64,000 nucleotides of DNA from Hansschlegelia quercus (GTDB taxonomy: Bacteria > Pseudomonadota > Alphaproteobacteria > Rhizobiales > Methylopilaceae). A program made the translations under genes and the position numbers. Positions 7,453 to 15,622 of this stretch are shown here, one piece after another. Location of the stretch: NCBI RefSeq assembly GCF_004310425.1, contig NZ_SIUB01000004.1, positions 186,001 through 250,000 on the forward strand, read 5' to 3'. The notes beneath the pieces are model-generated. The model worked only from the letters and a program-made list of their open reading frames with translations. It made no database searches and was not told the origin of the DNA. Positions within the stretch are counted from its first letter, which is position 1. Every line of letters begins with the position of its first letter.

Positions 7453-8466
7453 TCAGGCTTCCGGCAGCGCGACAATCCCGGCTTCGCCATCCTCCGTGCC
7501 GAAGGCGAGGCGCGCGCCGACCGCGTCCCAGGCGAGCGCGGTGACAGGGCCGCCCGGGATGGCGGGGCGGGCAAGAATCTCGGCGCCGTCGGAGAGGCGA
7601 GCGATCAGGATGCAGCCGTCCTCATAGCCGAGCGCGACGACAGGCGCCTTGGGATGGCTCGCGACATGGCTCACGCGCGCTGGCCGGACGCCGATCTCCT
7701 TCGGCGCCTTGCCCATCGGTCCATCCTTCGACTGGAACGGCCAGACGATGGCGGCGTCCGCGCCGGAGGTCGCGAGCTGCTGGCCGTCGCCGGTCCAGTC
7801 GATGGAGCGGACCTTGCCGGGATAGCCCGACATCCGCATGTGCTGGCCGTCGGACACGCGCCAACCGTGCAGCGCGGGCTCCTGCATCGTGGTGACGACG
7901 AAGCGTCCGTCTGGCGAGAACGTCACGCCGATATGCGAGCCCTTCCAGGCGAGCTCCTTGGGAGCGGCATCCAGCCTTGGGAACCACAGCGACACGCCGC
8001 CATAGCGGGCGATCGCGAGTTGATAGCCTTTCGGCGCAAAGGCGAGCCCGCGGGCGGCGCTTGGCGCTTCCAGGGTCCGCACGGCGCCCTTGCCGTCGCG
8101 CGCGAATACCTGCTTGCCCGACGACCATGCGAGCGACCCGTCCGGCCCGATCGCCAGCGCGTCGATCCAGCCGCTTTTCGCCTCCCCGACCGGCTCGGGC
8201 GTGTGGCCCGCGGCGAACTTCAGCACCTTGCCGTCGGCGCCGCCGGTGAGCAGGACGCCCTTGGCGACCGACGCGACGAGCAAGCCCCCGTCATGCGCCG
8301 GCACGCGCAGCTCTCCGCCCTCATCCACGAACAGAACCTCGCCGTCGCCCAGCGCGAACACGGCGGCGTTCCCAAGGAAGGTCGTGGCGATGACGTAGGA
8401 GCCGGCCTCGATCGCGGTCGTGCGGTCGACGAGCGAGGGATAGCCGGCTTCAGTGGTCATGGACAT
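7453..8466 (-). CDS. WD40 repeat protein
   Basis: Predicted seven-bladed beta-propeller of 337 aa, without a signal peptide. WD40-like blades can be traced through repeated S/A-PDG and GADG...W segments (for example VTFSPDGRFVVTT, IDWTGDGQQLATSGADAAIVWPF and LAWDAVGARLAFGTEDG). Such propellers are scaffolds for protein interactions and have no own chemistry. It lies between a CobW/ZNG1-type GTPase gene (36 nt upstream) and an FAD enzyme gene (2 nt downstream), all on the minus strand. A link to metal handling is an inference from this order only. Confidence 0.85.
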   Translation of the reverse strand: MSMTTEAGYPSLVDRTTAIEAGSYVIATTFLGNAAVFALGDGEVLFVDEGGELRVPAHDGGLLVASVAKGVLLTGGADGKVLKFAAGHTPEPVGEAKSGWIDALAIGPDGSLAWSSGKQVFARDGKGAVRTLEAPSAARGLAFAPKGYQLAIARYGGVSLWFPRLDAAPKELAWKGSHIGVTFSPDGRFVVTTMQEPALHGWRVSDGQHMRMSGYPGKVRSIDWTGDGQQLATSGADAAIVWPFQSKDGPMGKAPKEIGVRPARVSHVASHPKAPVVALGYEDGCILIARLSDGAEILARPAIPGGPVTALAWDAVGARLAFGTEDGEAGIVALPEA

Positions 8467-8502
8467 CGGTTGGCGCTCAGTCGGAAGCGAGCTTCAGGAT
8501 TT

Positions 8503-9636
8503 CTACGCCGCGCAGGCCTCGAACTCACGCCGCAGCTTCGGCTCGTCGAGCTCCTTGCCGATGAAGACGAGCTTGGAGCTCCGCTTCTCGTCCGGCTTCC
8601 ATTCGCGCTGGAGATCGCCGTCCAGGATCATGTGCACGCCCTGGAAGACGAAGCGGCGCGGCTCGTCCTTGAAGGACAGGATGCCCTTCCAGCGCAGGAA
8701 GTGCTGCCCCTCGGTTTGCGCAAGGTCATTCACCCAAGGCATGAACTTCGCAGGATCGACGTCGCCGGGAATCTCGAGAGCAACCGACTGCATGTCCTCG
8801 TCGTGATAGTGCTTCAACCCGCCGTGGCTGTGCTCGCCATGGCCATGGTCATGGTGCTCGTGGCCGTGGTCTTCGCTCGCCGCGTGGTCGTGGCCGCAGC
8901 CGCAATCCGGCCCGTGCTCATGATCGTGGCCATGATGATGGTGGTGGCCGTGATCGTGGTCATGGTCGTGCTCGTCCGCCTCCAGGAAGGCCGGCTCGAG
9001 CGCCAGGATGCGGTCGAGGTCGAACGCGCCCTTGTCGAGCACGGCGTCGAGCGGCACGTCGCACTTCGTCGTGCGAATGACGCGGGCGTAGGGGTTGATG
9101 GCGCGGATGCGGCCCTCGACCTCGGCGAGCTCGTCCTTCGAGACCAGATCCGCCTTGTTGAGCAGGATGACGTCGGCGAAGGCGATCTGGTTCTTGGCCT
9201 CGGGCGCGTCCTTCAGGCGTTCGGTCAGCCACTTGGCGTCAGCCACCGTCACCACCGCGTCGAGGCGCGCCTTACGGCCGACCTCCTCGTCAATGAAGAA
9301 GGTCTGCGCCACCGGCGCGGGGTCGGCGAGGCCGGTCGTCTCGACGATGATAGCGTCGAACTTCCCCTTGCGCTTCATCAGGCCTTCGAGGATGCGGATC
9401 AGGTCGCCGCGCACGGTGCAGCAGATGCAGCCGTTGTTCATCTCGAAGACTTCTTCGTCGGCGCCGACGACGAGGTCGTTGTCGATGCCGATCTCGCCGA
9501 ACTCGTTGACGATCACGGCGTATTTCTTGCCATGCGGCTCGGAGAGGATGCGGTTCAGGAGCGTCGTCTTGCCGGCGCCGAGATAGCCGGTGAGGACGGT
9601 GACAGGCGTCTTGTCCGACGACTGGGGATCGAGCAT
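8503..9636 (-). CDS. CobW/ZNG1-family GTPase with His-rich metal-binding stretch
   Basis: Cytosolic G3E-family P-loop GTPase of 377 aa. Walker A is GYLGAGKTT, the metal-site motif is CICC in NNGCICCTVRGD, the switch/Walker B region is IIVETTGLADPAP, and the guanine-specificity motif is NKAD. A long His/Asp-rich insert between the GTPase and CobW C-terminal domains (roughly residues 220-275, many HDHDH and HGHDHEHG runs) would hold zinc or another divalent metal. Family members act as metal insertases or zinc chaperones, some under Zur control. Upstream there is a lone half-site-like GTTATAT (9694-9700, minus strand), too weak to call a Zur box. It heads the CobW-WD40-FAD gene run. Confidence 0.9.
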   Translation of the reverse strand: MLDPQSSDKTPVTVLTGYLGAGKTTLLNRILSEPHGKKYAVIVNEFGEIGIDNDLVVGADEEVFEMNNGCICCTVRGDLIRILEGLMKRKGKFDAIIVETTGLADPAPVAQTFFIDEEVGRKARLDAVVTVADAKWLTERLKDAPEAKNQIAFADVILLNKADLVSKDELAEVEGRIRAINPYARVIRTTKCDVPLDAVLDKGAFDLDRILALEPAFLEADEHDHDHDHGHHHHHGHDHEHGPDCGCGHDHAASEDHGHEHHDHGHGEHSHGGLKHYHDEDMQSVALEIPGDVDPAKFMPWVNDLAQTEGQHFLRWKGILSFKDEPRRFVFQGVHMILDGDLQREWKPDEKRSSKLVFIGKELDEPKLRREFEACAA

Positions 9637-9755
9637 GGAAAGCCTCCGGAGGGCTGCGCCCGCGTTAGGCGGCGAGGCGGGAATTCCGGCCTGATATAAC
9701 GATGGCCCTCGCGTTCGTCATCCCGCCGCGATTCCGGAGCGTTACCGCAATGGCG

Positions 9756-9796
9756 CAAAAACAAAGGCCCGGGCGGAGCCGATCCGCGCCGGGCCT
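9756..9796 (-). terminator. Terminator after bfr
   Basis: On the minus strand the arms AGGCCCGG(C) and CCGGGCCT, extended by GCGGA/TCCGC around a short loop, are followed by TTGTTTTTG. It begins 24 nt past the bfr stop and fits an intrinsic terminator for bacterioferritin mRNA. Confidence 0.75.
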
Positions 9797-9819
9797 CTCG
9801 ATATCGGGTGCGCTGCGTC

Positions 9820-10326
9820 TCAGGCGACGCCTTCAACCCCGGTGCCGCCAGCGTCCGGTCGGCCGATGTGGTGCTGCGCGTAGAGCTGTTCGCCGAGCTT
9901 GGCCACGAGGTCGAGCTGGGTTTCGAGGAAGTCGATGTGGCCTTCCTCGTCGGTCATCAGGCTCTCGAACAGGATCTTGCTCGGGAGGTCGCCGATCTCC
10001 TGGCAATATTTCGCGGCTTCCTGGTAAAGCGCGCGGGCGTCGAGCTCCGCTGCGAGGTCACACTCAAGGACCTCCTTCACGCTCTGCCCGATGCGCAGCG
10101 GATCGAGCACCTGCATGTTGGGGAAGCCTTCGAGGAAGATCAGCCGGGTGACGAACCGGTCGGCATGGTTCATCTCCTCGATCGATTCCTTGCGCCACTG
10201 ATGCGCGAGGTCCTTGTAGCCCCAGTCGTCCAGCATGCGGTAATGCAGCCAGTACTGGTTGATTGCCGTCAGCTCGGAGCGGAGCCCGCGGTTCAGATAG
10301 TCGATAACCTTCGCGTCGCCCTTCAT
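9820..10326 (-). CDS. bfr: Bacterioferritin
   Basis: Haem-containing ferritin of 168 aa that forms 24-mer cages, oxidises Fe2+ at a dinuclear site and stores iron. The sequence aligns well with E. coli Bfr from its start MKGD.KVI. The haem ligand Met52 is kept in [11 protein letters not shown], and the ferroxidase residues Glu18 (SELTAINQY), Glu51, His54 and the [15 protein letters not shown] block are all present. A C-terminal extension of about 10 residues is unusual. The 27-bp iron-control dyad upstream and the neighbouring bfd gene point to iron-dependent control by Irr. Confidence 0.95.
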   Translation of the reverse strand: MKGDAKVIDYLNRGLRSELTAINQYWLHYRMLDDWGYKDLAHQWRKESIEEMNHADRFVTRLIFLEGFPNMQVLDPLRIGQSVKEVLECDLAAELDARALYQEAAKYCQEIGDLPSKILFESLMTDEEGHIDFLETQLDLVAKLGEQLYAQHHIGRPDAGGTGVEGVA

Positions 10327-10361
10327 GGCGCTCCTCCTTCAAGCCGTTGCCGGCCACTTCG

Positions 10362-10388
10362 AGTAGTCTAGAAGCGTTCTAAACTACT
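10362..10388 (-). promoter_or_regulatory. Iron-control element (Irr box) upstream of bfr
   Basis: A dyad reads TCTAGAA-GCG-TTCTAAA, matching the ICE/Irr consensus TTTAGAA-N3-TTCTAAA closely. It is flanked by further perfect arms AGTAG and CTACT, giving a 27-bp symmetrical element 36-62 nt upstream of the bfr ATG. In Rhizobiales, Irr binds such boxes and represses iron-storage genes when iron is low. Binding here is inferred. Confidence 0.8.
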
Positions 10389-10445
10389 GGGCGGAGGGGC
10401 GCAAGAGCGCGCTTTCGCGTCCTAAAAACCCGTAATTGGCGGAAT

Positions 10446-10742
10446 TTAGCGGTTCAAGGCCGCGAGTTCGACCACGTCACCGACGATGTCGAGAACCGGG
10501 CCCGTGCCCACCGTGACCGCGGGGCACGCCGCAGGACAGGCGCCGCAAGCATGCGGCTCGGTCTGGTCGAGGCCGCGGATGTCGGCGAGCATCGCCTTGA
10601 TCGTGCGGGCGCAGCGGCCGCATTGCGGGCTGCATCCTAGGCAGCGATACACCTGACCCGGCGTTTGCGGCTTTGCGGATTCGTCGCCGATCGTCGCGCG
10701 AATCTGCACGTCGCTCAATACGTTGCAGGAACAAACGATCAT
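10446..10742 (-). CDS. bfd: Bacterioferritin-associated ferredoxin, Cys-rich tail
   Basis: [2Fe-2S] protein of 98 aa that accepts or donates electrons to bacterioferritin so that stored iron is released. The Bfd cluster ligands are visible as Cys4 and Cys6 (MIVCSC) and Cys41 and Cys44 (PQCGRC). It is longer than the usual 60-75 aa: a tail with HACGACPAACPA adds three cysteines, and Cys34/Cys37 add a further CxxC. The tail may hold a second metal site, which is not described as far as I know. It lies 120 nt upstream of bfr on the same strand, with its own ICE-like dyad. Confidence 0.88.
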   Translation of the reverse strand: MIVCSCNVLSDVQIRATIGDESAKPQTPGQVYRCLGCSPQCGRCARTIKAMLADIRGLDQTEPHACGACPAACPAVTVGTGPVLDIVGDVVELAALNR

Positions 10743-10778
10743 GGAGGCTGCCAGCCCGGACGCTTGTGACTTCGAACT

Positions 10779-10803
10779 GTAGTTTTGAAAAGGTCTAAAC
10801 TAC
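10779..10803 (-). promoter_or_regulatory. ICE-like Irr box upstream of bfd
   Basis: GTAG-TTTTGAA-AAG-GTCTAAA-CTAC resembles the bfr box. The outer GTAG/CTAC arms are perfect and the inner arms are imperfect (5 of 7). It lies 37-61 nt upstream of the bfd ATG. The shared TAGTTTAGA half suggests the same regulator with lower affinity. Confidence 0.65.
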
Positions 10804-10949
10804 TGGTCCCGCTAGGTAATTTCATATGATTGCAGATCATGGCGAGTCAAGCGGGCGCGATCGCGAGCAAAATCTGCAAGCGCTGAGAATGGCTTAAATC
10901 TGGTCTTTCGGAGCCGCGGAGGGTCCGCTCGATAGCGACAGCGGTTTTT

Positions 10950-13520
10950 CTAGACCGCCATCGCGCGATTGGCTGGAAAGGTGAGCTCGACGACGGTTCC
11001 TTCGCCGGGCTCGCTGTGGATCTCGAAGCTTGCGTCGTTCGCCTCAGCGAGCGCCTTCACGATCGGCAAATCGAGGCTGCCGTCCCCGTCTCCCAGCGGC
11101 CGGAACGGCTCGAGCGCAAGGGCGATCTGCCGGCGCGACATGCCGGCGCCGGAATCCCGCACCCGAATCACCGCCTGTCCGAGATCGCCGACGCTGGTCG
11201 CGACGATCACCTGCCCCCCCGCCTTCGAATTCCTGACCGCGTTCGCGATCAGGTTCGACAGCATCTGTCGGACGGAGCGCTGGTCGGCGCTCGGCTGCGG
11301 CAGGCCGCGGGCGAGCGAGGTGCGGATGATGACGTGGTCGCGATTGGCCTGCGGCTGCATGAGCGCCGCCGCCTGGCTCGCGATGTCGTTCAGGTCCACC
11401 GGCGCGAGGTCGAGCTTCGCCCCGCCGCTCTCGACGTTCGCGAGATCGACCAGATCGTCCACAAGCCCGACGAGGTGGCGGCCCGCGAGTCTGATGTCGC
11501 GCAGATAGTCCTTGTAGCGCGGCGAGCCGATCGGCCCGAAGCGCTCCTCCTCCATGACCTCGGCGAAGCCGATCATGGCGTTCAGCGGCGTGCGGATCTC
11601 GCGGCCGACGCGCGTGAGGAAGTCGGACTTCTGCGCGCTCGTCCGCTCGGCCTGGCGGCGGGCGGCAAGCAGTTGCTCCTCCGCTTTCTTCCAGGGCGTG
11701 ATGTCACGCAGGACCGCGCAATAGCGCGCATCGCCATCGCCGATCCGGCCGATCGTCAGGAAGAGCGGAATCGCCCCGCCGTCGCGCGAAAGCCCGAGCA
11801 CCTCGCAGCCGTGGTTCATCAGCGCGCCGACGCCTTCGGTCTTGAGCCCGTCGAGATAATCGAGCGCCGCACGGCGGCTTTCGGGCGCGAAGGACAGCGT
11901 GAACAGGCTGCCGATCACCTCGCGCGCCTCGAAGCCGAACAGCGCCTCCATGCTGCGATTGACCGAGACGATCCGTCCGACTGAATCGAGCGTCATCACG
12001 CCGTCGGTCGCGGTGTCGAGGATATCGGTGATCTCGCCTTCGCGACGGATCGCGGCGACCGCCGCCGCGTTTGGCGCCTCGACGCGCTTCAGCGACACGA
12101 GCGTCGCGGGACGCCCACGCCAGAACACGGCGACCAGACGCGCCTCGACCTCCACGTCGCCCGCTCCCGACGCGAGGCGGAGCGAGGCGGGGCCGGCGCC
12201 GCCGCGCGGCTCGGCGAAGATCCGCTGGGGACCGCGCCCGACGAGCTCCTCGAGATCGGGCGCGCCCGTCATCTCCAGGGCCGCCCGGTTGGCGTAGACC
12301 AGCGCGCCGCCGCTCAGCACCAGAACGCCGAGCGCAAGCCGGTCGATGAGCCGCATCGCCTCTTGAACGGACGGCCGCGCGCCGTCGTCCTCGGCCGGGC
12401 CTGCGGGCTCCGGCGCGAGGTCGTCGGGTTCCTCGACATGCGTGCGGAAGCCGCTGAGCCGGCGGGCGATCTCGTCGAACGCGCTCTCCTCGACGGCCGA
12501 GAGCGTGAGGGTCGACCGCATGTCCGCGTGATCGCGCAACGGCACGACGTTGCCGGACAGCGCATCCCGCGGCTCCGCGGCGGAGAAGATCGCGGGCAGT
12601 TCCTCCACCGGCGGGATCCAGACCGGCTGCTCCGGCTCCGCGTCGATGGTTTCGGCGGCTGCTTCGGGCGCCGAAGTTTGGAAGCTCTCCGGCTCCGGCC
12701 CGGCCGCCTCAGGCTCCGCGAACTCGTCGCCGGTGGGCTCCTCGTCCGCCTCGGTCTCGCGCACCTGATCCGGCTCGCCGACCGGAGAGCCGTCGTCCGG
12801 AGCGAAAGCCGCCCGGCCAAGGCCCCGGAAACCGACGAAGACCTCGCCATTGTCGAAGATCGGAAGCGCCGAGAGCAGCAGACGAACCGAGCCATCCGCG
12901 GCCGGCCAGTCGACCGCGACGTCGCTCCAGCCTTTGCGGCTTTCCAGGCAGGAGGCGATAACCCCCTCCGGGTCGAGCCCGAGTTCGCCCTCGATCTCAA
13001 CCCAGTTCTGGCCAAGCAAATCCTTCGCGCTTTCGCCGACGGCCTCGGCGAGATCGGGCGACAGGAAGGCGAGCCGACGCTCGGAATCGATCTCGAAGAT
13101 GAAACGTAGATGCTCGACCGGGAGCAGCAGCCGCGCGGGCTTGGCGGGCGGCGCCGCGGGCTCTTCGGCGACGGAGGCGGGACCAGCCTCCGCCTGAGTC
13201 TCAGCCTCACTCGTCTGCTCATCGACCGGCTGGATCAGGATGCATGGAGCGCCGTCGAAATCGAGCGCGCTCGTGCGGAAGATGCGCGCGGTCTTCTCTG
13301 TCCCGACCCGCAGGCGCGCGAGGCCTTCCGAGCCCGACGCGCCGACCCGGGCGACTGCCGCCCGCGACGCAGGCGCGAGCCCGCCCGGCGCGTCGAGAGC
13401 GCGCCCGGCCTCGTTCGCCCAGACGATGGCGCCTTGGCGATCGACCACGATCGCGGGTGCCGCAGCGCTCTCGAGCCCCGTCAAGACAGATCGATCTGGA
13501 GGGAAGTCGTCGACCTTCAT
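10950..13520 (-). CDS. Four-PAS histidine kinase, degenerate (pseudokinase)
   Basis: Protein of 856 aa without clear membrane helices. PAS-like modules can be placed at about residues 20-70, 125-245, 390-440 and 490-620, with an acidic, low-complexity linker at 250-360. The HisKA and ATPase region resembles the PdhS/PleC/DivJ kinases of alphaproteobacteria (IRTPLNAMIGFAEVMEEERFGPIG). The phosphoacceptor position reads VGREIRTPLN: His is replaced by Arg640 (codon CGC, 11601-11603). The N-box (NLIANAVRNS) and G1 box (DSGAGM) remain, but the G2 box usually GTGLGLP reads DGSLDLP (813-819), losing both glycines. It is probably a signalling scaffold, allosteric regulator or phosphatase, like DivL, which has Tyr instead of His. 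CtrA-like sites lie upstream. Confidence 0.85.
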   Translation of the reverse strand: MKVDDFPPDRSVLTGLESAAAPAIVVDRQGAIVWANEAGRALDAPGGLAPASRAAVARVGASGSEGLARLRVGTEKTARIFRTSALDFDGAPCILIQPVDEQTSEAETQAEAGPASVAEEPAAPPAKPARLLLPVEHLRFIFEIDSERRLAFLSPDLAEAVGESAKDLLGQNWVEIEGELGLDPEGVIASCLESRKGWSDVAVDWPAADGSVRLLLSALPIFDNGEVFVGFRGLGRAAFAPDDGSPVGEPDQVRETEADEEPTGDEFAEPEAAGPEPESFQTSAPEAAAETIDAEPEQPVWIPPVEELPAIFSAAEPRDALSGNVVPLRDHADMRSTLTLSAVEESAFDEIARRLSGFRTHVEEPDDLAPEPAGPAEDDGARPSVQEAMRLIDRLALGVLVLSGGALVYANRAALEMTGAPDLEELVGRGPQRIFAEPRGGAGPASLRLASGAGDVEVEARLVAVFWRGRPATLVSLKRVEAPNAAAVAAIRREGEITDILDTATDGVMTLDSVGRIVSVNRSMEALFGFEAREVIGSLFTLSFAPESRRAALDYLDGLKTEGVGALMNHGCEVLGLSRDGGAIPLFLTIGRIGDGDARYCAVLRDITPWKKAEEQLLAARRQAERTSAQKSDFLTRVGREIRTPLNAMIGFAEVMEEERFGPIGSPRYKDYLRDIRLAGRHLVGLVDDLVDLANVESGGAKLDLAPVDLNDIASQAAALMQPQANRDHVIIRTSLARGLPQPSADQRSVRQMLSNLIANAVRNSKAGGQVIVATSVGDLGQAVIRVRDSGAGMSRRQIALALEPFRPLGDGDGSLDLPIVKALAEANDASFEIHSEPGEGTVVELTFPANRAMAV

Positions 13521-13547
13521 CGCCCCCGATGCGCCGCAGCTTCTTGT

Positions 13548-13568
13548 GTTTCGTTAACGAAACCTTAG
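13548..13568. promoter_or_regulatory. Palindrome overlapping CtrA-like site upstream of histidine kinase
   Basis: GTTTCGTTAACGAAAC (13548-13563) is a perfect 16-bp palindrome 28 nt upstream of the kinase start. It overlaps TTAA-N7-TTAG (13554-13568), one base from the CtrA consensus TTAA-N7-TTAA. A second TTAA-N6-TTAA lies at 13633-13646, nearer the divergent phasin gene. This is suggestive only. Confidence 0.4.
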
Positions 13569-13728
13569 TAACCGCCGGGGGCCCCCCCGTCCACACGCCG
13601 CAGCGGCCATCCAACGCTTGCGCACGACATGGTTAACGGGCGTTAAGCCCTAAGTCGGTTTGCGCGGTCACAGGCGCGCTGTTACGCCTGTCGAGGCGCC
13701 GAAGATGGCTTGCCGGAGGACCTGAGCG

Positions 13729-14097
13729 ATGGCCGATTCGGAGCGTTCCGCTTACGAGATTCCGAACGAGATGCGCGATTTCGCCGATCGCAGCGTTGAG
13801 CAGGCGCGCAAGGCGTTCGACGGGTTCGTGGATGCGGCCTTCAAGGCTTCGAGCGCGATCGAAACGCAGACCGAAAGCGCTCAGGGCGACCTGCGCGCGG
13901 TCGCCGGCGCGGCGGTCTCCTACGCCGAGCAGAACGTGCAGGCGAGCTTCGCCTACGCCCAAAAACTGGTCCGGGCGAACTCGCTCGAGGAAGTGATGTC
14001 GATCCAGAGCGAATTTGCGCGCTCCCAGATCGAGACGTTGACCCGCCAACTTCGTGACATGTCGACGGTTGCGGGAAAAGGTCGTTCTGGCGGCTGA
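13729..14097 (+). CDS. Phasin family protein
   Basis: Protein of 122 aa, almost wholly alpha-helical and amphipathic, matching the Phasin_2 family, which coats polyhydroxyalkanoate granules. Family features are the helix around EMRDFADRSVEQARKAFDGF, a central AQGDLRAVAGAAVSYAEQN and the C-terminal NSLEEVMSIQSEFARSQIETLTRQLRD. The ATG follows a GGAGGA 14 nt upstream. No PHA synthase gene is in the window. A second, longer phasin gene follows on the same strand. The suhB/MmgR-type sRNA 10 kb away belongs to a family reported in Sinorhizobium to limit PHB and phasin production. Confidence 0.88.
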   Translation: MADSERSAYEIPNEMRDFADRSVEQARKAFDGFVDAAFKASSAIETQTESAQGDLRAVAGAAVSYAEQNVQASFAYAQKLVRANSLEEVMSIQSEFARSQIETLTRQLRDMSTVAGKGRSGG

Positions 14098-14274
14098 ATT
14101 CTTAGGACGGCCGCTTGATCGTATTGCACCGCACCATTATGCTGCAGCGCATCAAAGACACGGTCTGTCCGCTTCATCTCTTCGCATCGGGCAGGCGCGG
14201 TTCTCGGCGCGATGGCGGAGCGCGCGTAGACCGTTGATCACGACGTCCGCCACACCCAGAGTGAGGATGACGAC

Positions 14275-14742
14275 ATGGCCACGACCAGCAAAGCCGCTCT
14301 TTCGAAGACTGAAGACACGGTGACCGAGACCATCGACGCCGCCGCGGGGGCAGCGCCGGCCCAGGTCCGGGACCTTGCGGAGAAATCCGTGAAGCAGGCG
14401 AAGGACGGCTACGCCCGTCTGAAGTCCGTCGCCGAAGAGACGTCCGACACGATCGAGGACGCCTACGCGACCGCGACGAAGGGCTACAAGGAGCTCGGCC
14501 GCAAGTCGGTGGATGCCGCGCGCTCGAACCTCAACGCGCATTTCGACTTCCTGCACGCGCTGATCGGCGCGAAGTCGTTGAGCCAGGCGGTAGAGCTGCA
14601 GAGCTCGTATGCGCGCCAGCAGTTCGAGGTGATGTCGAGCCAGGTGAAGGAGCTGTCCTCGCTCGCGCAGAAAACCGCGACCGAAAGCTCGAAGCCGTTC
14701 CAGCAGCTGGCTTCCAAGAGCGCGCGCTACGCGCAAGCCTGA
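14275..14742 (+). CDS. Phasin family protein (second copy)
   Basis: Phasin of 155 aa, rich in Ala, Lys and Glu, predicted all-helical. The core resembles the preceding phasin: QVRDLAEKSVKQAKDGYARLK, then an Ala/Ser linker, then SLSQAVELQSSYARQQFEVMSSQVKELSSLAQKTA, where the LQSSYARQQFE segment parallels IQSEFARSQIE of its neighbour. The two are probably diverged tandem duplicates. It begins with ATG after GTGAGGATGACGAC and ends before a strong intrinsic terminator. The likely role is granule surface protein or general amphipathic chaperone. Confidence 0.9.
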   Translation: MATTSKAALSKTEDTVTETIDAAAGAAPAQVRDLAEKSVKQAKDGYARLKSVAEETSDTIEDAYATATKGYKELGRKSVDAARSNLNAHFDFLHALIGAKSLSQAVELQSSYARQQFEVMSSQVKELSSLAQKTATESSKPFQQLASKSARYAQA

Positions 14743-14772
14743 TTATCGGCCAACTAACGACCAATCAATTCG

Positions 14773-14805
14773 ACGCCCGGGCAGGCCTCTCTGCCCGGGC
14801 GTTTT
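14773..14805 (+). terminator. Terminator after second phasin
   Basis: A perfect 12-bp stem ACGCCCGGGCAG/CTGCCCGGGCGT with loop GCCTCT runs into TTTT, 31 nt after the phasin stop. Confidence 0.9.
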
Positions 14806-14886
14806 CGCGCCCGAAAAGGTCGCGATCGACGCTTGCCCGCGCGAATGGTTTCACATAGGTTCCGCCGCGCCGAAAAGGCTGGTCAC

Positions 14887-14963
14887 GCCGCCATAGCTCA
14901 GTTGGTTAGAGCGCTAGATTGTGGATCTAGAGGTCCCTGGTTCGAGCCCAGGTGGTGGTACCA
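14887..14963 (+). tRNA. tRNA-His (GTG anticodon), alphaproteobacterial type
   Basis: Acceptor GCCGCCA pairs with TGGTGGT including G1-U72 and a G-U at position 4. The D arm is GCTC...GAGC and the anticodon stem CTAGA/TCTAG holds TTGTGGA (anticodon GTG). The T arm is CCTGG-TTCGAGC-CCAGG and the encoded end is ACCA. There is no G at -1 to pair with position 73, and the discriminator is A73. This is the known exceptional identity set of many alphaproteobacteria, whose HisRS does not need G-1. Confidence 0.95.
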
Positions 14964-15041
14964 GCCTTCGGCAACCTTCAGGAACTCTGTGATGAGATGA
15001 CCGTCGCCGGCGCATGCAGCCGCGACGAAGCCGATCGCTCG

Positions 15042-15518
15042 TCAGTCGTGCGGATGCTTGTGGATCGGATCCACCCAGTAGACCGCCTCGGGCTGCTCGA
15101 CGGGCTCCACATCGGTGATGTTGACCACCACCGCCTCGTTGTCTGAGCGCACCAGAACGCATTGCAGCGGGTTTGCGGGGTCGGCGTTGATCTCCTGGTG
15201 CGGCACATATGGCGGCACATAGATGAAGTCGCCTGGGCCAGCCTCCGCCACGAACTCGAGCCGATCGCCCCACCGCATCCGGGCGCGGCCTGAGACCACG
15301 TAGATCACGCTTTCCAGCGCGCCGTGATGGTGGACGCCGGTCTTCGCGTCCGGCTCTATCGAGACGGTGCCCGCCCAGATCTTCTGCGCGCCGACGCGGG
15401 CGTGGTTAATCGCGGCCTGACGGAACATGCCGGGCGTCTGAGGGGTGTTGGAATCGAGCGCGTCGCCGGCGATGACCCGAACGCCGTGATGCTTCCAGCG
15501 CTGTTCGGCGTCGCTCAT
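15042..15518 (-). CDS. Cupin domain protein
   Basis: Single-domain cupin of 158 aa. Motif 1 is seen in GVHHHGALESVIYVVSGRARMRWG, with the metal-binding His triad and Glu, and motif 2 in GPGDFIYVPPYVPHQEIN. The fold is a small beta-barrel that usually binds one divalent metal. The substrate is unknown, and such proteins range from isomerases to stress-related dioxygenase-like proteins. The frame is open further upstream, but the ATG at 15516-15518 with GGAGG just before it starts the domain. It ends 78 nt after the tRNA-His on the opposite strand. Confidence 0.85.
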   Translation of the reverse strand: MSDAEQRWKHHGVRVIAGDALDSNTPQTPGMFRQAAINHARVGAQKIWAGTVSIEPDAKTGVHHHGALESVIYVVSGRARMRWGDRLEFVAEAGPGDFIYVPPYVPHQEINADPANPLQCVLVRSDNEAVVVNITDVEPVEQPEAVYWVDPIHKHPHD

Positions 15519-15622
15519 CGCCTCCGCCTCTTGTCGACGGGTAACTGTTCCGTGGGATCGAGCCATTTGCAAGGGCCGGAACAACACGGGCGCCGCTTGC
15601 AACAAAGCAGCGTTTGATGTCG

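Noticed and set aside
8820-8990. Repetitive tract that could look like a tandem repeat or CRISPR-like array
   Set aside because: It encodes the His-rich metal-binding stretch of the CobW GTPase in frame. No regular spacers.
7198-9699. 833-codon open frame on the plus strand
   Set aside because: It runs antisense through the FAD, WD40 and CobW genes, which have clear motifs. It is Arg/Ala-rich without domains, a result of high GC.
9694-9700. GTTATAT as a Zur box before the CobW GTPase gene
   Set aside because: Only one half-site is visible, with no inverted partner.
14887-14963. tRNA-His as an attachment site for an integrated element
   Set aside because: No integrase gene, no repeated tRNA 3' end nearby and downstream genes look like ordinary chromosomal ones.
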